DNA of 64,000 nt from Tsuneonella dongtanensis. GTDB taxonomy: Bacteria > Pseudomonadota > Alphaproteobacteria > Sphingomonadales > Sphingomonadaceae. Every line of letters begins with the position of its first letter. Position 1 is the stretch's first letter. The notes below the pieces were generated by a model, which had not been told where the DNA came from, did no database searches, and was given only the letters and a program-made list of their open reading frames with translations. Shown in pieces: positions 24,723 through 35,607 of this stretch. The stretch lies in assembly GCF_001698205.1 (NCBI RefSeq), contig NZ_CP016591.1, positions 1,240,001-1,304,000 of the forward strand, in the 5' to 3' direction. A program made the position numbers and the translations under genes.

Positions 24723-25248
24723 CCTCGGGCGCGCCGAGGCGGCGACAGCGTTCGATCAACTCGGCGGGGCGGGGGCTGCCCGGCAGCTTGAGAGTTCCCG
24801 CGCCCGGGATCGTGAGCTCGAGCCCGCGCACACCGGTCAGCGCATCGAGCCGGGGATCGGCAGGGTCATAGCGCCCCTGCCAGAAGAATCCGCGCTTCTC
24901 CCCGGCCGCCAGCGCATCGATCTTGAGCCGCTCGACGTGACCATTGCCGATCAGCGCCATCATGCCCTTCGCGCGCGCCTCGGTCGGGGCGAAGCGCGTG
25001 ACCTTGAGCATCGCACCCCCGTCGGCGCATTCGAGCGCAAGCAGGGGTGCCTTGCCGGGGTGGCCGAACACGATCCGCTCCGGCCCGCCGCTGCCCGCCC
25101 AGATCGCTCCTTCCGTGCCCGGCGACACCATCAGGACCTGCGGCGCGCTCGCCTCGTCATCGAGGGCGATCCGCTCCACATAGCGATCGCTTGCCGGCGG
25201 GCGGCACGCGGCAAGCGCGGCGAGCGCGATGATCGAGAGGCGCCTCAC
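24685..25248 (-). CDS. Hypothetical lipoprotein, 187 residues
   Basis: GTG start overlapping the stop of the peptidase gene (GTGA), with signal LSIIALAALAAC and lipobox LAAC. The mature protein has a beta-rich pattern with a cysteine pair (ECADGG and ERCRRLG) and a WQGRYDPADPRLDAL stretch; I do not recognise a family. It is translationally coupled to the S10 peptidase, so it may accompany it in the envelope. The 3' end runs 38 bp into the 3' end of dsbD on the other strand. Confidence 0.7.
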   Translation of the reverse strand: MRRLSIIALAALAACRPPASDRYVERIALDDEASAPQVLMVSPGTEGAIWAGSGGPERIVFGHPGKAPLLALECADGGAMLKVTRFAPTEARAKGMMALIGNGHVERLKIDALAAGEKRGFFWQGRYDPADPRLDALTGVRGLELTIPGAGTLKLPGSPRPAELIERCRRLGAPEATIQPEPSPPPA

Positions 25249-26753
25249 CGTGCGCGAATGAAGGCACGCAGATCGTCCGACAGCTTGCGGCGATCCTCGT
25301 CCCGGACGTACATCATGTGGCCAGCGTCGTAGTAGCGGTACTCGATGCGGTCCTGCGGGAAACCGGTGCGCGACAGCGCATACTCGGCCGCGAAGAACGG
25401 GGTCGCGAAATCGTACCAGCCCTGACCCACGAACACTCGCATCGACGCGTTCTCGCGCATGGCCCGGCCCAGATAGGGGGCGACGGTGAAGTAGGCGTTG
25501 CGGTCGCGCCCTCCCGCAATCGTCCAGTCCCACGGCTGCACGCTGCCGATCGTCACATAGGGGCGGTCGGTCTGGTAACCGATGCTCTCGCGCATCCACG
25601 CGTTGATCGCCGCCGCATAGCCGCCGTCGATGCCGTAGAAACTGGGATCGTTGTCGGGCTCTTCGCCGGCATTGTCGTAGTCCCTGCCGATATAGCGGCT
25701 GTCGAGGCGGCCCACGGTCAGCCCGCGGTCGCGCAGCAATTCCTTGTAGAACCGCCCGCTGCTGACCCGCATGTCGGCGCGCTCGAGGAATTCCTCGGAC
25801 AGGCCGGTAAAGCGCGCCAGTTGCGGGCGTATCGCGGCGCGCTCCTCGGCGCTCGCCTTCTGTCCCTTGAGGAGGAAGGCAGCGTAAGGCCCGATCGCGA
25901 ATTGCCGCGCTTCCTCGACGAATGCCTCGACCGACGGCGCGCTGGCTTTCCCGTGGTAGAGCGCGGTCGCCGCCATGGTCGGCAGCACAGTAACGTAACC
26001 GAGCTCCGCGCCCTCGGTCTCGGCGCCCGCGCCGAAGTCGAGAATCGTCGAGATCAGGATCACGCCGTTGAGCGAGACGTCGTTGTATGCGCCCTCGAGT
26101 TCGTTGACGACTGCGGCCGATCGGGTCGTGCCGTAGCTTTCGCCGCCGAGGAACTTGGGGCTGTTCCACCGACCGTTCTTGTTCAGCCACTGCCGGATCA
26201 CCTGGGCGACCGACTTGGCATCCTTGGTGACGCCCCAGTACTCCTCGCCCTTGGTGTCGCCGATCGGATGGCTGAAGCCGGTACCGACCGGGTCGATGAA
26301 GACGAGATCGGTGACGTCGAGCAGCGAGTCGGGGTTGTCGAGGATCGGGTAGGGCGGTCCGCCGTCGTCGCGTGCATCGCTCGGAATGGCGACCCGCTTG
26401 GGTCCGAATGCGCCCATCTGCAGCCAGACCGAGCCGGAGCCCGGCCCGCCATTGAACAGGAACGTCACGGGCCGCGACGGATCGCGCGGCTCGGCGATAT
26501 AGGCGCTCGTGACTATCGCGGCCTTAGCCTCGCCCTTGTCGTCCTTGAGCACTTGCTCCTCGACCGTCGCGGTATAGCGCATCGCCCGCCCGCCGAACGT
26601 GCCGGACAGCGACTTCGAGGCGCTGTTCGCCTTGTAATCCTTCGGCGAGGCCGCCGCAGGCTTCGACTTGTCATCGTCGGCAGCCGCGGTGGGCAGGGCC
26701 CAGATGAACGAAAAGGCGAGCACGGCGGCAGCCGGCAGGAAGCGGACAGACAT
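25245..26753 (-). CDS. Secreted serine carboxypeptidase (peptidase family S10)
   Basis: 502 residues with a signal peptide (cleavage after about residue 24, PTAAA). S10 alpha/beta-hydrolase landmarks: NGGPGSGSVWLQMGAFGP (oxyanion region), catalytic Ser in GGESYGT, catalytic Asp in GWYDFATP and catalytic His in YDAGHMMY. It should remove C-terminal residues from peptides in the periplasm or outside the cell. The ATG at 26753 is used. The following lipoprotein gene overlaps its stop. Confidence 0.9.
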   Translation of the reverse strand: MSVRFLPAAAVLAFSFIWALPTAAADDDKSKPAAASPKDYKANSASKSLSGTFGGRAMRYTATVEEQVLKDDKGEAKAAIVTSAYIAEPRDPSRPVTFLFNGGPGSGSVWLQMGAFGPKRVAIPSDARDDGGPPYPILDNPDSLLDVTDLVFIDPVGTGFSHPIGDTKGEEYWGVTKDAKSVAQVIRQWLNKNGRWNSPKFLGGESYGTTRSAAVVNELEGAYNDVSLNGVILISTILDFGAGAETEGAELGYVTVLPTMAATALYHGKASAPSVEAFVEEARQFAIGPYAAFLLKGQKASAEERAAIRPQLARFTGLSEEFLERADMRVSSGRFYKELLRDRGLTVGRLDSRYIGRDYDNAGEEPDNDPSFYGIDGGYAAAINAWMRESIGYQTDRPYVTIGSVQPWDWTIAGGRDRNAYFTVAPYLGRAMRENASMRVFVGQGWYDFATPFFAAEYALSRTGFPQDRIEYRYYDAGHMMYVRDEDRRKLSDDLRAFIRAR

Positions 26754-26797
26754 GGGCGGTCCTATGGCAAAGCCTCGCGGCGCGGTAAACGCAGACG

Positions 26798-27583
26798 CTA
26801 TCTGGGTTTCACGAACTTGTAGAGAAACCGGTCGGTCTTGCCGCGGATCGCCGGGTCGAACACGTTCTTCGTGTGATCGTCGGCCGGGTTGGCAAGGAGG
26901 TCGCTTTGCGCAGCCAGCTTGAATCCGGCGCGGGCAAAGTCGGCGCGGACGACCGCCGGATCGATCCGGTGCAGCTTGTCGACCAGCGCCCGTGTGTCGC
27001 TTCCCGAACCGACGTGATCGATTACGCCGACGATCCCGCCCGGCTTCATCGCGGCATAGAGCGCGCGCAGGTACGCGTCGGGGTCGGTGTAGGGGATCTT
27101 GTACTGCTCCGAGACCCAGTAGAGATCGTGATAGTTGAGGTTGTTGATCGCGAAATCGAGGCTGTTGGGGGCGTAGGCGAACTTGTCGAACGGATATCGC
27201 TCCATGCTGACCCCCGGTGCCCGCGCCTCGAGCGCGGTCCAAGCCTCGGCGTCCTTCGTGCCGTTGTAGAACTGGGCGGGCTGCAGGCCGACGACGGATC
27301 CCCCGGGCGCGACGGCGTGGGCCATGATCTCGGTCCAGTACCCCTCGCCGGGGATGAGGTCGGCGGCGACCATGCCGGGCTTGAGGCCGAGGAAGGCGAG
27401 CGTTTCGGCCGGCTTGCGGCTCTCGTCGAGCGCGCGCGCCTCGGCCGGGCGGCCGGGCGCGGCGACCGCGGCCTCGAGCGATGAAGGCGACGCCATCCGC
27501 GCCAGCGGCTGACCCACTTCCATCGAAGCGCAGGCAGAAAGCGAAAGCAGCGAAACGGCAGCGAAAGCGGCAAGCAGGCGCAT
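26798..27583 (-). CDS. Exported lipoprotein with class I methyltransferase fold
   Basis: 261 residues. MRLLAAFAAVSLLSLSAC is a lipoprotein signal (lipobox LSAC), yet the mature part has a Rossmann-type methyltransferase layout: LGLKPGMVAADLIPGEGYWT as motif I, then HAVAPGG, AINNLNYHDLYW and a later AAMKPGGIVGVIDH strand. A periplasmic protein would lack S-adenosylmethionine, so the fold may be reused for binding or another reaction. This exported group is found in several proteobacteria. It lies 44 bp upstream of the S10 peptidase gene on the same strand. Confidence 0.8.
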   Translation of the reverse strand: MRLLAAFAAVSLLSLSACASMEVGQPLARMASPSSLEAAVAAPGRPAEARALDESRKPAETLAFLGLKPGMVAADLIPGEGYWTEIMAHAVAPGGSVVGLQPAQFYNGTKDAEAWTALEARAPGVSMERYPFDKFAYAPNSLDFAINNLNYHDLYWVSEQYKIPYTDPDAYLRALYAAMKPGGIVGVIDHVGSGSDTRALVDKLHRIDPAVVRADFARAGFKLAAQSDLLANPADDHTKNVFDPAIRGKTDRFLYKFVKPR

Positions 27584-27688
27584 GACGGGTTCCCCTTTGA
27601 CAGACGGGTCCGCCATGCTCCCGAATGGGGCTCTGGCCATTCCCGGTTCGACCAACGCCGTTGGCGATGCGACGAACCTTCGGACGTC

Positions 27689-29884
<2,196 letters not shown>

Positions 29885-29980
29885 GCCGCGGATATGGGGA
29901 ACGAAACGGGCACACGCAAGCACGGTTGGCGCGGGGTCCGCGCATTGGTAGCGTGGCCGCATCGCACCCACGTCTGGAGT

Positions 29981-30541
29981 ATGTCCATGCTACGCCCCTT
30001 GTCCGCCGTCGCCGCCGTCCTTGCGCTCACTGCCTGCGGAAGCGAGCCGTCCGAGCCGCGAACCGTCGACGAAGTCATCGCCGAGGCGGGCGAGCTCGAT
30101 TCCCCGCGGCCGGGCCAGTACGAAACGAAAGTCGAGCTGATCGAGTTCTCGATCCCCGGCCTCCCGCCGCAACAGGCCGACCAGATGAAGTCGATGATGG
30201 GCAAGATGCAGGCGGAGAACAACGCCTACTGCCTGACCGAGGCCGAGGCGAAGAAGGGCTTCGAGGACCAGGTCCGCAAGATGACCCAGGGCGAGGGGCA
30301 GATGGACTGCCAGTTCGGTCGATTCGACGTGGATGGCGGCAAGCTCGATGCTCAGCTCACCTGCAAGGGCCCACAGGGAATGACCGCCGAGATGACGCTC
30401 GATGGAACGACAGGCGCCGAATCCTCGTCGATGCACATGACCATGGTGCAGAAGGCGGCGATGATCCCCGGCGGGGAGATGCGGATGGAAATGAAGATGG
30501 ATTCCAAACGCGTCGGGGAGTGCCTTTCGGCCGGCGCCTGA
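29981..30541 (+). CDS. DUF3617 lipoprotein
   Basis: 186 residues. Lipoprotein signal [19 protein letters not shown] (lipobox LTAC), then the DUF3617 pattern: [18 protein letters not shown], a Met-rich helix ([10 protein letters not shown]), [10 protein letters not shown], and conserved cysteines ending at [10 protein letters not shown]. Function unknown; the family is common in sphingomonads. CTGGAG precedes the ATG. It is divergent from uvrB. Confidence 0.82.
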   Translation: MSMLRPLSAVAAVLALTACGSEPSEPRTVDEVIAEAGELDSPRPGQYETKVELIEFSIPGLPPQQADQMKSMMGKMQAENNAYCLTEAEAKKGFEDQVRKMTQGEGQMDCQFGRFDVDGGKLDAQLTCKGPQGMTAEMTLDGTTGAESSSMHMTMVQKAAMIPGGEMRMEMKMDSKRVGECLSAGA

Positions 30542-30572
30542 AACCTACCGGCTCGGGCAGAGTTTCACCCTC

Positions 30573-31334
30573 ATGACGGGTACCGGAATTCGCGAACGCT
30601 TCGATTACGCGCAGGCGTTGCGCACGCGCATCGCGCTGGCCCGCGAGCCCGCACCCGACGAGATTTCAGGGCCGCCTGTCCGGCGGCTCGTGGGCGAGCT
30701 CGAGATGTTCGCCGAGCCATTCCGGCGGGTGGTGCGGCGACACGAACCCTTCGCTGCTGCCCGGCCGCGCACCGTGATGCTGCTCCCCGGCTTTGCCACG
30801 CACCCCGTCCGCATGCGCTACATGGCGCGGCGGCTCGAGGCTGCGGGTCATACCGTCAAGCGTTGGGGAATGGGTTTCAACTGGGGCGCGCGGGCGGACA
30901 CGCTCGACCGCCTGCAGGCGCGGCTGGGGACTCTGGTGGAGCGGCACGCGGAGCCGGTGGTGCTGGTCGGCTGGAGCCTGGGCGGGCTGTTCGCGCGCGA
31001 ACTCGCCAAGCGGCAGCCAGAACAGGTCGCCAAGGTCGTCACGATGGGCTCGCCGTTCTCGTTCAGCCCGCGGGCGAACAACGTCTGGCGCGCGTATCAC
31101 TTCCTGACCGGCCACCGGGTGGAAGAGCCGCCGGTCGAGGTCGAGCTGTCGGCCAAGCCGCCGGTCGAAACGGTCGCCCTGTGGAGCCCGCGCGACGGCA
31201 TCGTCCATCCGCGCAGCGCCCGCGGCGCGCCGGGCGAGCGCGACCGCGAAGTGGCGCTGCGATGCACGCACATGGGCTTCGCCTACGATCCGCAGGCGAT
31301 CGCGGCGGTCCTGCGCGAGCTGGATGCCGAATGA
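30573..31334 (+). CDS. Alpha/beta hydrolase
   Basis: 253 residues. LLPGFATHPVRM (oxyanion loop) and nucleophile elbow GWSLGG are clear; the acid Asp is likely in WSPRDGIVHP and the His in RCTHMGF. The first 60 residues form a helical N-terminal extension. The substrate is unknown; the fold fits lipases or acyl esterases. It stands between a DUF3617 gene (31-bp gap) and the ATP-grasp cluster, 69 bp upstream of the latter. Confidence 0.78.
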   Translation: MTGTGIRERFDYAQALRTRIALAREPAPDEISGPPVRRLVGELEMFAEPFRRVVRRHEPFAAARPRTVMLLPGFATHPVRMRYMARRLEAAGHTVKRWGMGFNWGARADTLDRLQARLGTLVERHAEPVVLVGWSLGGLFARELAKRQPEQVAKVVTMGSPFSFSPRANNVWRAYHFLTGHRVEEPPVEVELSAKPPVETVALWSPRDGIVHPRSARGAPGERDREVALRCTHMGFAYDPQAIAAVLRELDAE

Positions 31335-31403
31335 TGCACTGCAATATGGGGGTGCAATTCGCGCCAAGCCCTCTAGGGTGCGGTCGATGACCGCCGGGGG
31401 ACG

Positions 31404-32831
31404 ATGAGCGCTGCGACCGATCCGTTCGACGAGATGCGCGATCCCGCGGGCGCGGTGCGTCCTGCCTATGCCGGTTACTCGCAGTGGTACGACGAGCAGG
31501 AGCGCGACTGGCTGAAGCGCAAGGACCGCGAAGCCGAAGCGGTGTTTCGGCGTACCGGCATCACCTTCAACGTCTACAGCGAGGAAGCCGCCGAAGAGCG
31601 CCTGATCCCGTTCGACATGGTGCCGCGGATCGTCTCCGCCGCCGAATGGCGCAAGCTGACGAAAGGTATCGAGCAGCGCGTCCGCGCACTCAACGCGTTC
31701 ATCCACGACCTCTACCACCGGCAGGAAATCATCCGGGCGGGCCGCGTGCCGGAACGCCTGCTGCGCGACAACGCGGCCTGGTTGCCGGACATGGTCGGAT
31801 TCACTCCCCCGGGCGGGGTCTATACCCACATCGTCGGGATCGACCTCGTGCGGACGGGGCCCAACGATTTCTTCGTGCTGGAGGACAATGCCCGCACGCC
31901 ATCGGGCGTGTCCTACATGCTCGAGAACCGCGAAACGATGATGGCGATGTTCCCCGAACTTTTCACGCGGGTCGGGGTGGAAACGGTCAGCGACTATCCG
32001 CGCAAGCTCGCCCGCAGCCTCGCGGCGTGCGCGCCGCCCAAGTGCAAGGGCAAGCCGACCGTCGCGGTGCTGACCCCCGGAATCTACAACAGCGCCTATT
32101 ACGAGCACGCCTTTCTCGCCGACCAGATGGGAGCCGAGCTTGTCGAGGCGCCCGACTTGAGGGTGATCGACGGTCGTGTCGCGATGCGCACCACCGGCGG
32201 CTACGAGCCGGTCGACGTGCTCTATCGCCGGGTGGACGACGAGTATCTCGATCCGCTCAGCTTCAATCCCGACAGCATGCTCGGGGTGCCCGGAATCATG
32301 GACGTCTATCGCTCGGGCGGGATCACCATCGCCAATGCGCCCGGGACAGGCATCGCCGACGACAAGGCGATCTACTCGTTCATGCCCGACATCGTCGAGT
32401 TCTACACGGGCGAGAAGCCGCTGTTGCCCAACGTCGAGACGCACCGCTGCGCGGACCCCGAGACGCTGAAGTACGTCCTCGACAACCTTGCGGAACTGGT
32501 CGTCAAGGAAGTGCACGGCTCGGGCGGCTACGGCATGCTGGTGGGCCCGACCTCCAGCCGCCGCGAGATCGCCGATTTCCGGCGCAAGCTCGTCGCCAAT
32601 CCCGACAACTACATTGCCCAGCCGACGCTGGCGCTGAGCACCTGTCCGGTATTCACCCGCAAGGGCCTGGCCCCGCGCCATGTCGACCTGCGCCCCTTCG
32701 TGCTGGTGTCGCCCGAAGGCGTCGAGATCACGCCCGGAGGTCTTACCCGCGTGGCGCTCAAGAAAGGCAGCCTGGTGGTCAATTCGTCGCAAGGCGGGGG
32801 CACCAAGGACACCTGGGTGCTGAAAGACTGA
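31404..32831 (+). CDS. Circularly permuted type 2 ATP-grasp protein
   Basis: 475 residues of the permuted ATP-grasp family. Recognisable segments are LIPFDMVPRIV, DLYHRQEIIRAGRVP, FFVLEDNARTPSGVSYM, KEVHGSGGYGMLVGP (nucleotide loop) and the C-terminal VVNSSQGGGTKDTW. ATP-grasp enzymes join a carboxylate to an amine or thiol through an acyl phosphate, so peptide-bond or amino-acid ligation is the likely chemistry; the substrate is unknown. It is followed one base later by the alpha-E gene, and by transglutaminase-like and Anbu genes, a conserved neighbourhood in many proteobacteria. Confidence 0.9.
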   Translation: MSAATDPFDEMRDPAGAVRPAYAGYSQWYDEQERDWLKRKDREAEAVFRRTGITFNVYSEEAAEERLIPFDMVPRIVSAAEWRKLTKGIEQRVRALNAFIHDLYHRQEIIRAGRVPERLLRDNAAWLPDMVGFTPPGGVYTHIVGIDLVRTGPNDFFVLEDNARTPSGVSYMLENRETMMAMFPELFTRVGVETVSDYPRKLARSLAACAPPKCKGKPTVAVLTPGIYNSAYYEHAFLADQMGAELVEAPDLRVIDGRVAMRTTGGYEPVDVLYRRVDDEYLDPLSFNPDSMLGVPGIMDVYRSGGITIANAPGTGIADDKAIYSFMPDIVEFYTGEKPLLPNVETHRCADPETLKYVLDNLAELVVKEVHGSGGYGMLVGPTSSRREIADFRRKLVANPDNYIAQPTLALSTCPVFTRKGLAPRHVDLRPFVLVSPEGVEITPGGLTRVALKKGSLVVNSSQGGGTKDTWVLKD

Positions 32832-32832
32832 C

Positions 32833-33777
32833 ATGCTGGGCCGGACCGCCAACGGACTGTTCTGGATGTTCCGCTATCTCGAGCGGGCGGAGAACACGGC
32901 GCGCCTGCTCGATGCCGGGCTGCGGATGGCGCTGACGCGCGACATCATCTCGGCCGAAGAGGAATGGCGGTCGGTCATCCAGGCATCCGGGCAGGGCAAT
33001 GCCTACCGCGCCAAGCATGGCACCTTTACCGGCATCCAGGTCTGGAACCACATCCTGCGCGATCGCGACAACCCCGGCAGCGTGCTTGAGATGATGCGCA
33101 ACGTGCGCACCAACGCGCGCCTCGTGCGCAACGCGATCTCGGGCGAACTGTGGAGCGTCGTCAACGAAAGCTGGATGCAGATCGACGACGCGCTGTCGCG
33201 CCCCGTGGGGCAGGGCGCGGTCGGCGGGGTGATCGCGATGATCCGCCGCGCGGGCACGCTGGCGCACGGCGCGATGGTGAATTCGATGCTCCGCGATGCG
33301 GGCTACAACTTTGCCAACGCGGGCACCTTCGTCGAGCGGGCGGACAACACCGCGCGCATCCTCGACATGAAGTACTACCTGCTCCTGCCTTCGCTCAGCT
33401 ACGTCGGCTCGAGCCTCGATTCCGGCCAATGGGACCAGGTCCTGCGCTCGGTGTCGGGCGACCGCGCCTATCGCTGGCTCAACGCGGGGCAGGCCGACCC
33501 GCGCGGGATCGTGGAATTCCTCGTGATGGACGAGCGCTTTCCCCGAAGCCTCGCGTTCAGCCACATGATGCTCCGCGCGAACCTCAAGGCGCTGGCGCGC
33601 ATCCACAAGACGGAGGCCGAGAGCAGCCGGCTGATCGAGCAATCCTCGACGATGCTCGGCGACCTGACGATCGAGAAGGTCTTTGACGAAGGCCTGCACG
33701 AGTTCCTGACCCGCTTCATGCGATCGAACGCCGAAATCGCGCGTGCGATCGCCGACGACTATCGGTTCCTGCGGTGA
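32833..33777 (+). CDS. Alpha-E (DUF403) domain protein
   Basis: 314 residues, nearly all helical, matching the alpha-E family: MLGRTANGLFWMFRYLERAENTAR at the start, FVERADNTARILDMKYYLLLP in the middle, repeated ERA(E/D)NTAR signatures. The family almost always accompanies permuted ATP-grasp and transglutaminase-like proteins and is thought to act with them; the biochemical role is not established. The start is two bases after the ATP-grasp stop. Confidence 0.9.
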   Translation: MLGRTANGLFWMFRYLERAENTARLLDAGLRMALTRDIISAEEEWRSVIQASGQGNAYRAKHGTFTGIQVWNHILRDRDNPGSVLEMMRNVRTNARLVRNAISGELWSVVNESWMQIDDALSRPVGQGAVGGVIAMIRRAGTLAHGAMVNSMLRDAGYNFANAGTFVERADNTARILDMKYYLLLPSLSYVGSSLDSGQWDQVLRSVSGDRAYRWLNAGQADPRGIVEFLVMDERFPRSLAFSHMMLRANLKALARIHKTEAESSRLIEQSSTMLGDLTIEKVFDEGLHEFLTRFMRSNAEIARAIADDYRFLR

Positions 33778-33793
33778 GGGAGGGATAGACGCG

Positions 33794-34609
33794 ATGCGCC
33801 TGGCGATCCGCCACACCACGAAATACACCTTCGCCGCACCCGTTGCGCACGCGCTCCAGCGCCTGCGGCTGACGCCCAAGACCACGCAGGGGCAATCGAT
33901 CCTCGACTGGTCGATGGAATACGAGAATGCGCGGCAGGAGCTCGAATACGAGGACCAGCACCACAACACCGTGACGCTCGTTGCCGTCGACGAAGGCGCG
34001 CGCGAAGTTACCGTTACCTGCCGCGGAACGGTGCAGACCCAGGATCAAGCCGGGGTCATCGGTCGCCACGCGGGTCACCTGCCGCTGTGGAGTTTCATCG
34101 GCCAGACCTCGCTTACCAAGCCGGGCCCGCGGTTGCGGCAGATGGTCCGCGCGCTCGATTTCTCCGATCAGCGGCGGCTGGAATTCCTCCATGCGCTGTC
34201 GGCCGCGGTGCGCGAGAACGTCGCGTACCAGACCGGTTCGACCGGTGTTACGACCACCGCCGAACAGGCGCTCGAAACGGGGTGCGGGGTGTGCCAGGAC
34301 CATGCCCATGTATTCATCGCTGCGGCGCGCAGCGTCGGTGTTCCGTCACGCTACGTCTCGGGCTACCTGATGATGAATGATCGCATCGATCAGGAAGCGA
34401 CCCACGCGTGGGCCGAAGCCCACGTCGACGGGCTCGGCTGGGTCGGGTTCGACGTGTCGAACGGGATCAGCCCGGACCCGCGCTACGTTCGCGTCGCCAC
34501 GGGCCGCGACTACCGCGACGCGGCGCCGATCACCGGGATCGTCTTCGGCACGTCCACCGAGGACTTGCACGTCGACGTGGCTGTGGAGCAACAGCGGCAG
34601 GAACAGTGA
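33794..34609 (+). CDS. Transglutaminase-like cysteine peptidase family protein
   Basis: 271 residues. The N-terminal half is the beta-rich Bact_transglu_N domain (MRLAIRHTTKYTFAAPV); the catalytic core has C167 in GCGVCQDHAHVF, H204 in THAWAEAHV and D220 in GFDVSNG. Members hydrolyse or transfer peptide amide bonds. There is no signal peptide, so it is cytosolic. The start at 33794 follows the alpha-E stop by 16 bp. In this cluster it could cleave or cross-link the ATP-grasp product. Confidence 0.9.
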   Translation: MRLAIRHTTKYTFAAPVAHALQRLRLTPKTTQGQSILDWSMEYENARQELEYEDQHHNTVTLVAVDEGAREVTVTCRGTVQTQDQAGVIGRHAGHLPLWSFIGQTSLTKPGPRLRQMVRALDFSDQRRLEFLHALSAAVRENVAYQTGSTGVTTTAEQALETGCGVCQDHAHVFIAAARSVGVPSRYVSGYLMMNDRIDQEATHAWAEAHVDGLGWVGFDVSNGISPDPRYVRVATGRDYRDAAPITGIVFGTSTEDLHVDVAVEQQRQEQ

Positions 34610-34674
34610 ACGCGTCCAAGCTTTAGTTACATTCAAGCCAAGCAGCAGACGCCGGCCGGGGGGCCTTCGATGAA

Positions 34675-35433
34675 ATGACTTATTGCGTGGGAATGGTGCT
34701 CGACAAGGGCCTCGTGCTGATGAGCGACACGCGGACCAATTCGGGCGTCGACAACATCTCGGTGTTCCGCAAGATGATGTTCTGGGAGCAGCCCGGAGAA
34801 CGCATCATCGCCGTGATGACCGCGGGCAACCTTGCCACCACCCAGGCAGTCATCAGCCAGCTCGAGGAGCGCACCAAGGCTCCCGGCGAGCGGCACAACA
34901 CGGTGTATGACGCACCGACCATGTTCCAGGTGGCGACCGAGATCGGACGCCTGCTGCGCGATACGATCGACGAGCGCCAGGCCGCCAACGGCAGCGCTGG
35001 CCAGGGACGTTTCACCGCCTCGATCATCGTCGCCGGACAGATCAAGGGGATGGAGCCGCGGCTGTTCCTGATCTACCCGGAAGGCAACTTCATCGAGGCC
35101 AGCTGGGATACCCCGTTCTTCCAGATCGGCGAAACCAAGTATGGCCGGCCGATCCTCATCCGCGCCTACGACAGGTCGATGAGCTTCGAGGATGCAGTGA
35201 AGCTGCTGATGGTCAGCTTCGATTCCACGCTCAAGGCAAACCTGTCTGTCGGCCTGCCGCTCGATATGATGGTGATAGAGCGCGACACGTTCATTGCCGG
35301 GCACCAGAGGCGCATCACGCACGAGGACAGCTATTTCCAGGCGATCTCGGCCGGGTGGAGCGATTCACTGCGCAATGCCTTCAACGAGCTTCCCGACTAC
35401 AGCTTTTTCGCGCAGGCAGACGAAACGGCCTGA
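34675..35433 (+). CDS. Anbu, proteasome-type protease
   Basis: 252 residues of the Anbu (ancestral beta subunit / bacterial proteasome homologue) Ntn-hydrolase family. It begins MTYCVGMVLDKGLVLMSDTRTN; the threonine after Met would be the catalytic nucleophile once Met is removed. HslV-like strands continue with IIAVMTAGNLATTQ and FTASIIVAGQI. Anbu forms open ring or spiral assemblies with little known protease activity. It ends the ATP-grasp/alpha-E/transglutaminase cluster, 65 bp downstream. No unfoldase gene is present. Confidence 0.9.
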   Translation: MTYCVGMVLDKGLVLMSDTRTNSGVDNISVFRKMMFWEQPGERIIAVMTAGNLATTQAVISQLEERTKAPGERHNTVYDAPTMFQVATEIGRLLRDTIDERQAANGSAGQGRFTASIIVAGQIKGMEPRLFLIYPEGNFIEASWDTPFFQIGETKYGRPILIRAYDRSMSFEDAVKLLMVSFDSTLKANLSVGLPLDMMVIERDTFIAGHQRRITHEDSYFQAISAGWSDSLRNAFNELPDYSFFAQADETA

Positions 35434-35607
35434 GTTGGCCCGACGGCGGAGCAATTACTCCGCAGAAGCTCGTAGAATTGCGTCCGATGCGGATGAATGC
35501 CGTGCAGTCGCACGGATGACGCTTTGGGAAGATTACTTAATTCATTACGTCCGATTCGGTAGTCGACCTGAATTGTAAATATCTGCATCCCCGGCATCAT
35601 CGCCGGC

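Noticed and set aside
35441-35470. GCGGAG-CAATTA-CTCCGC hairpin after the Anbu gene as a terminator
   Set aside because: No U run follows; a six-pair stem alone is not enough.
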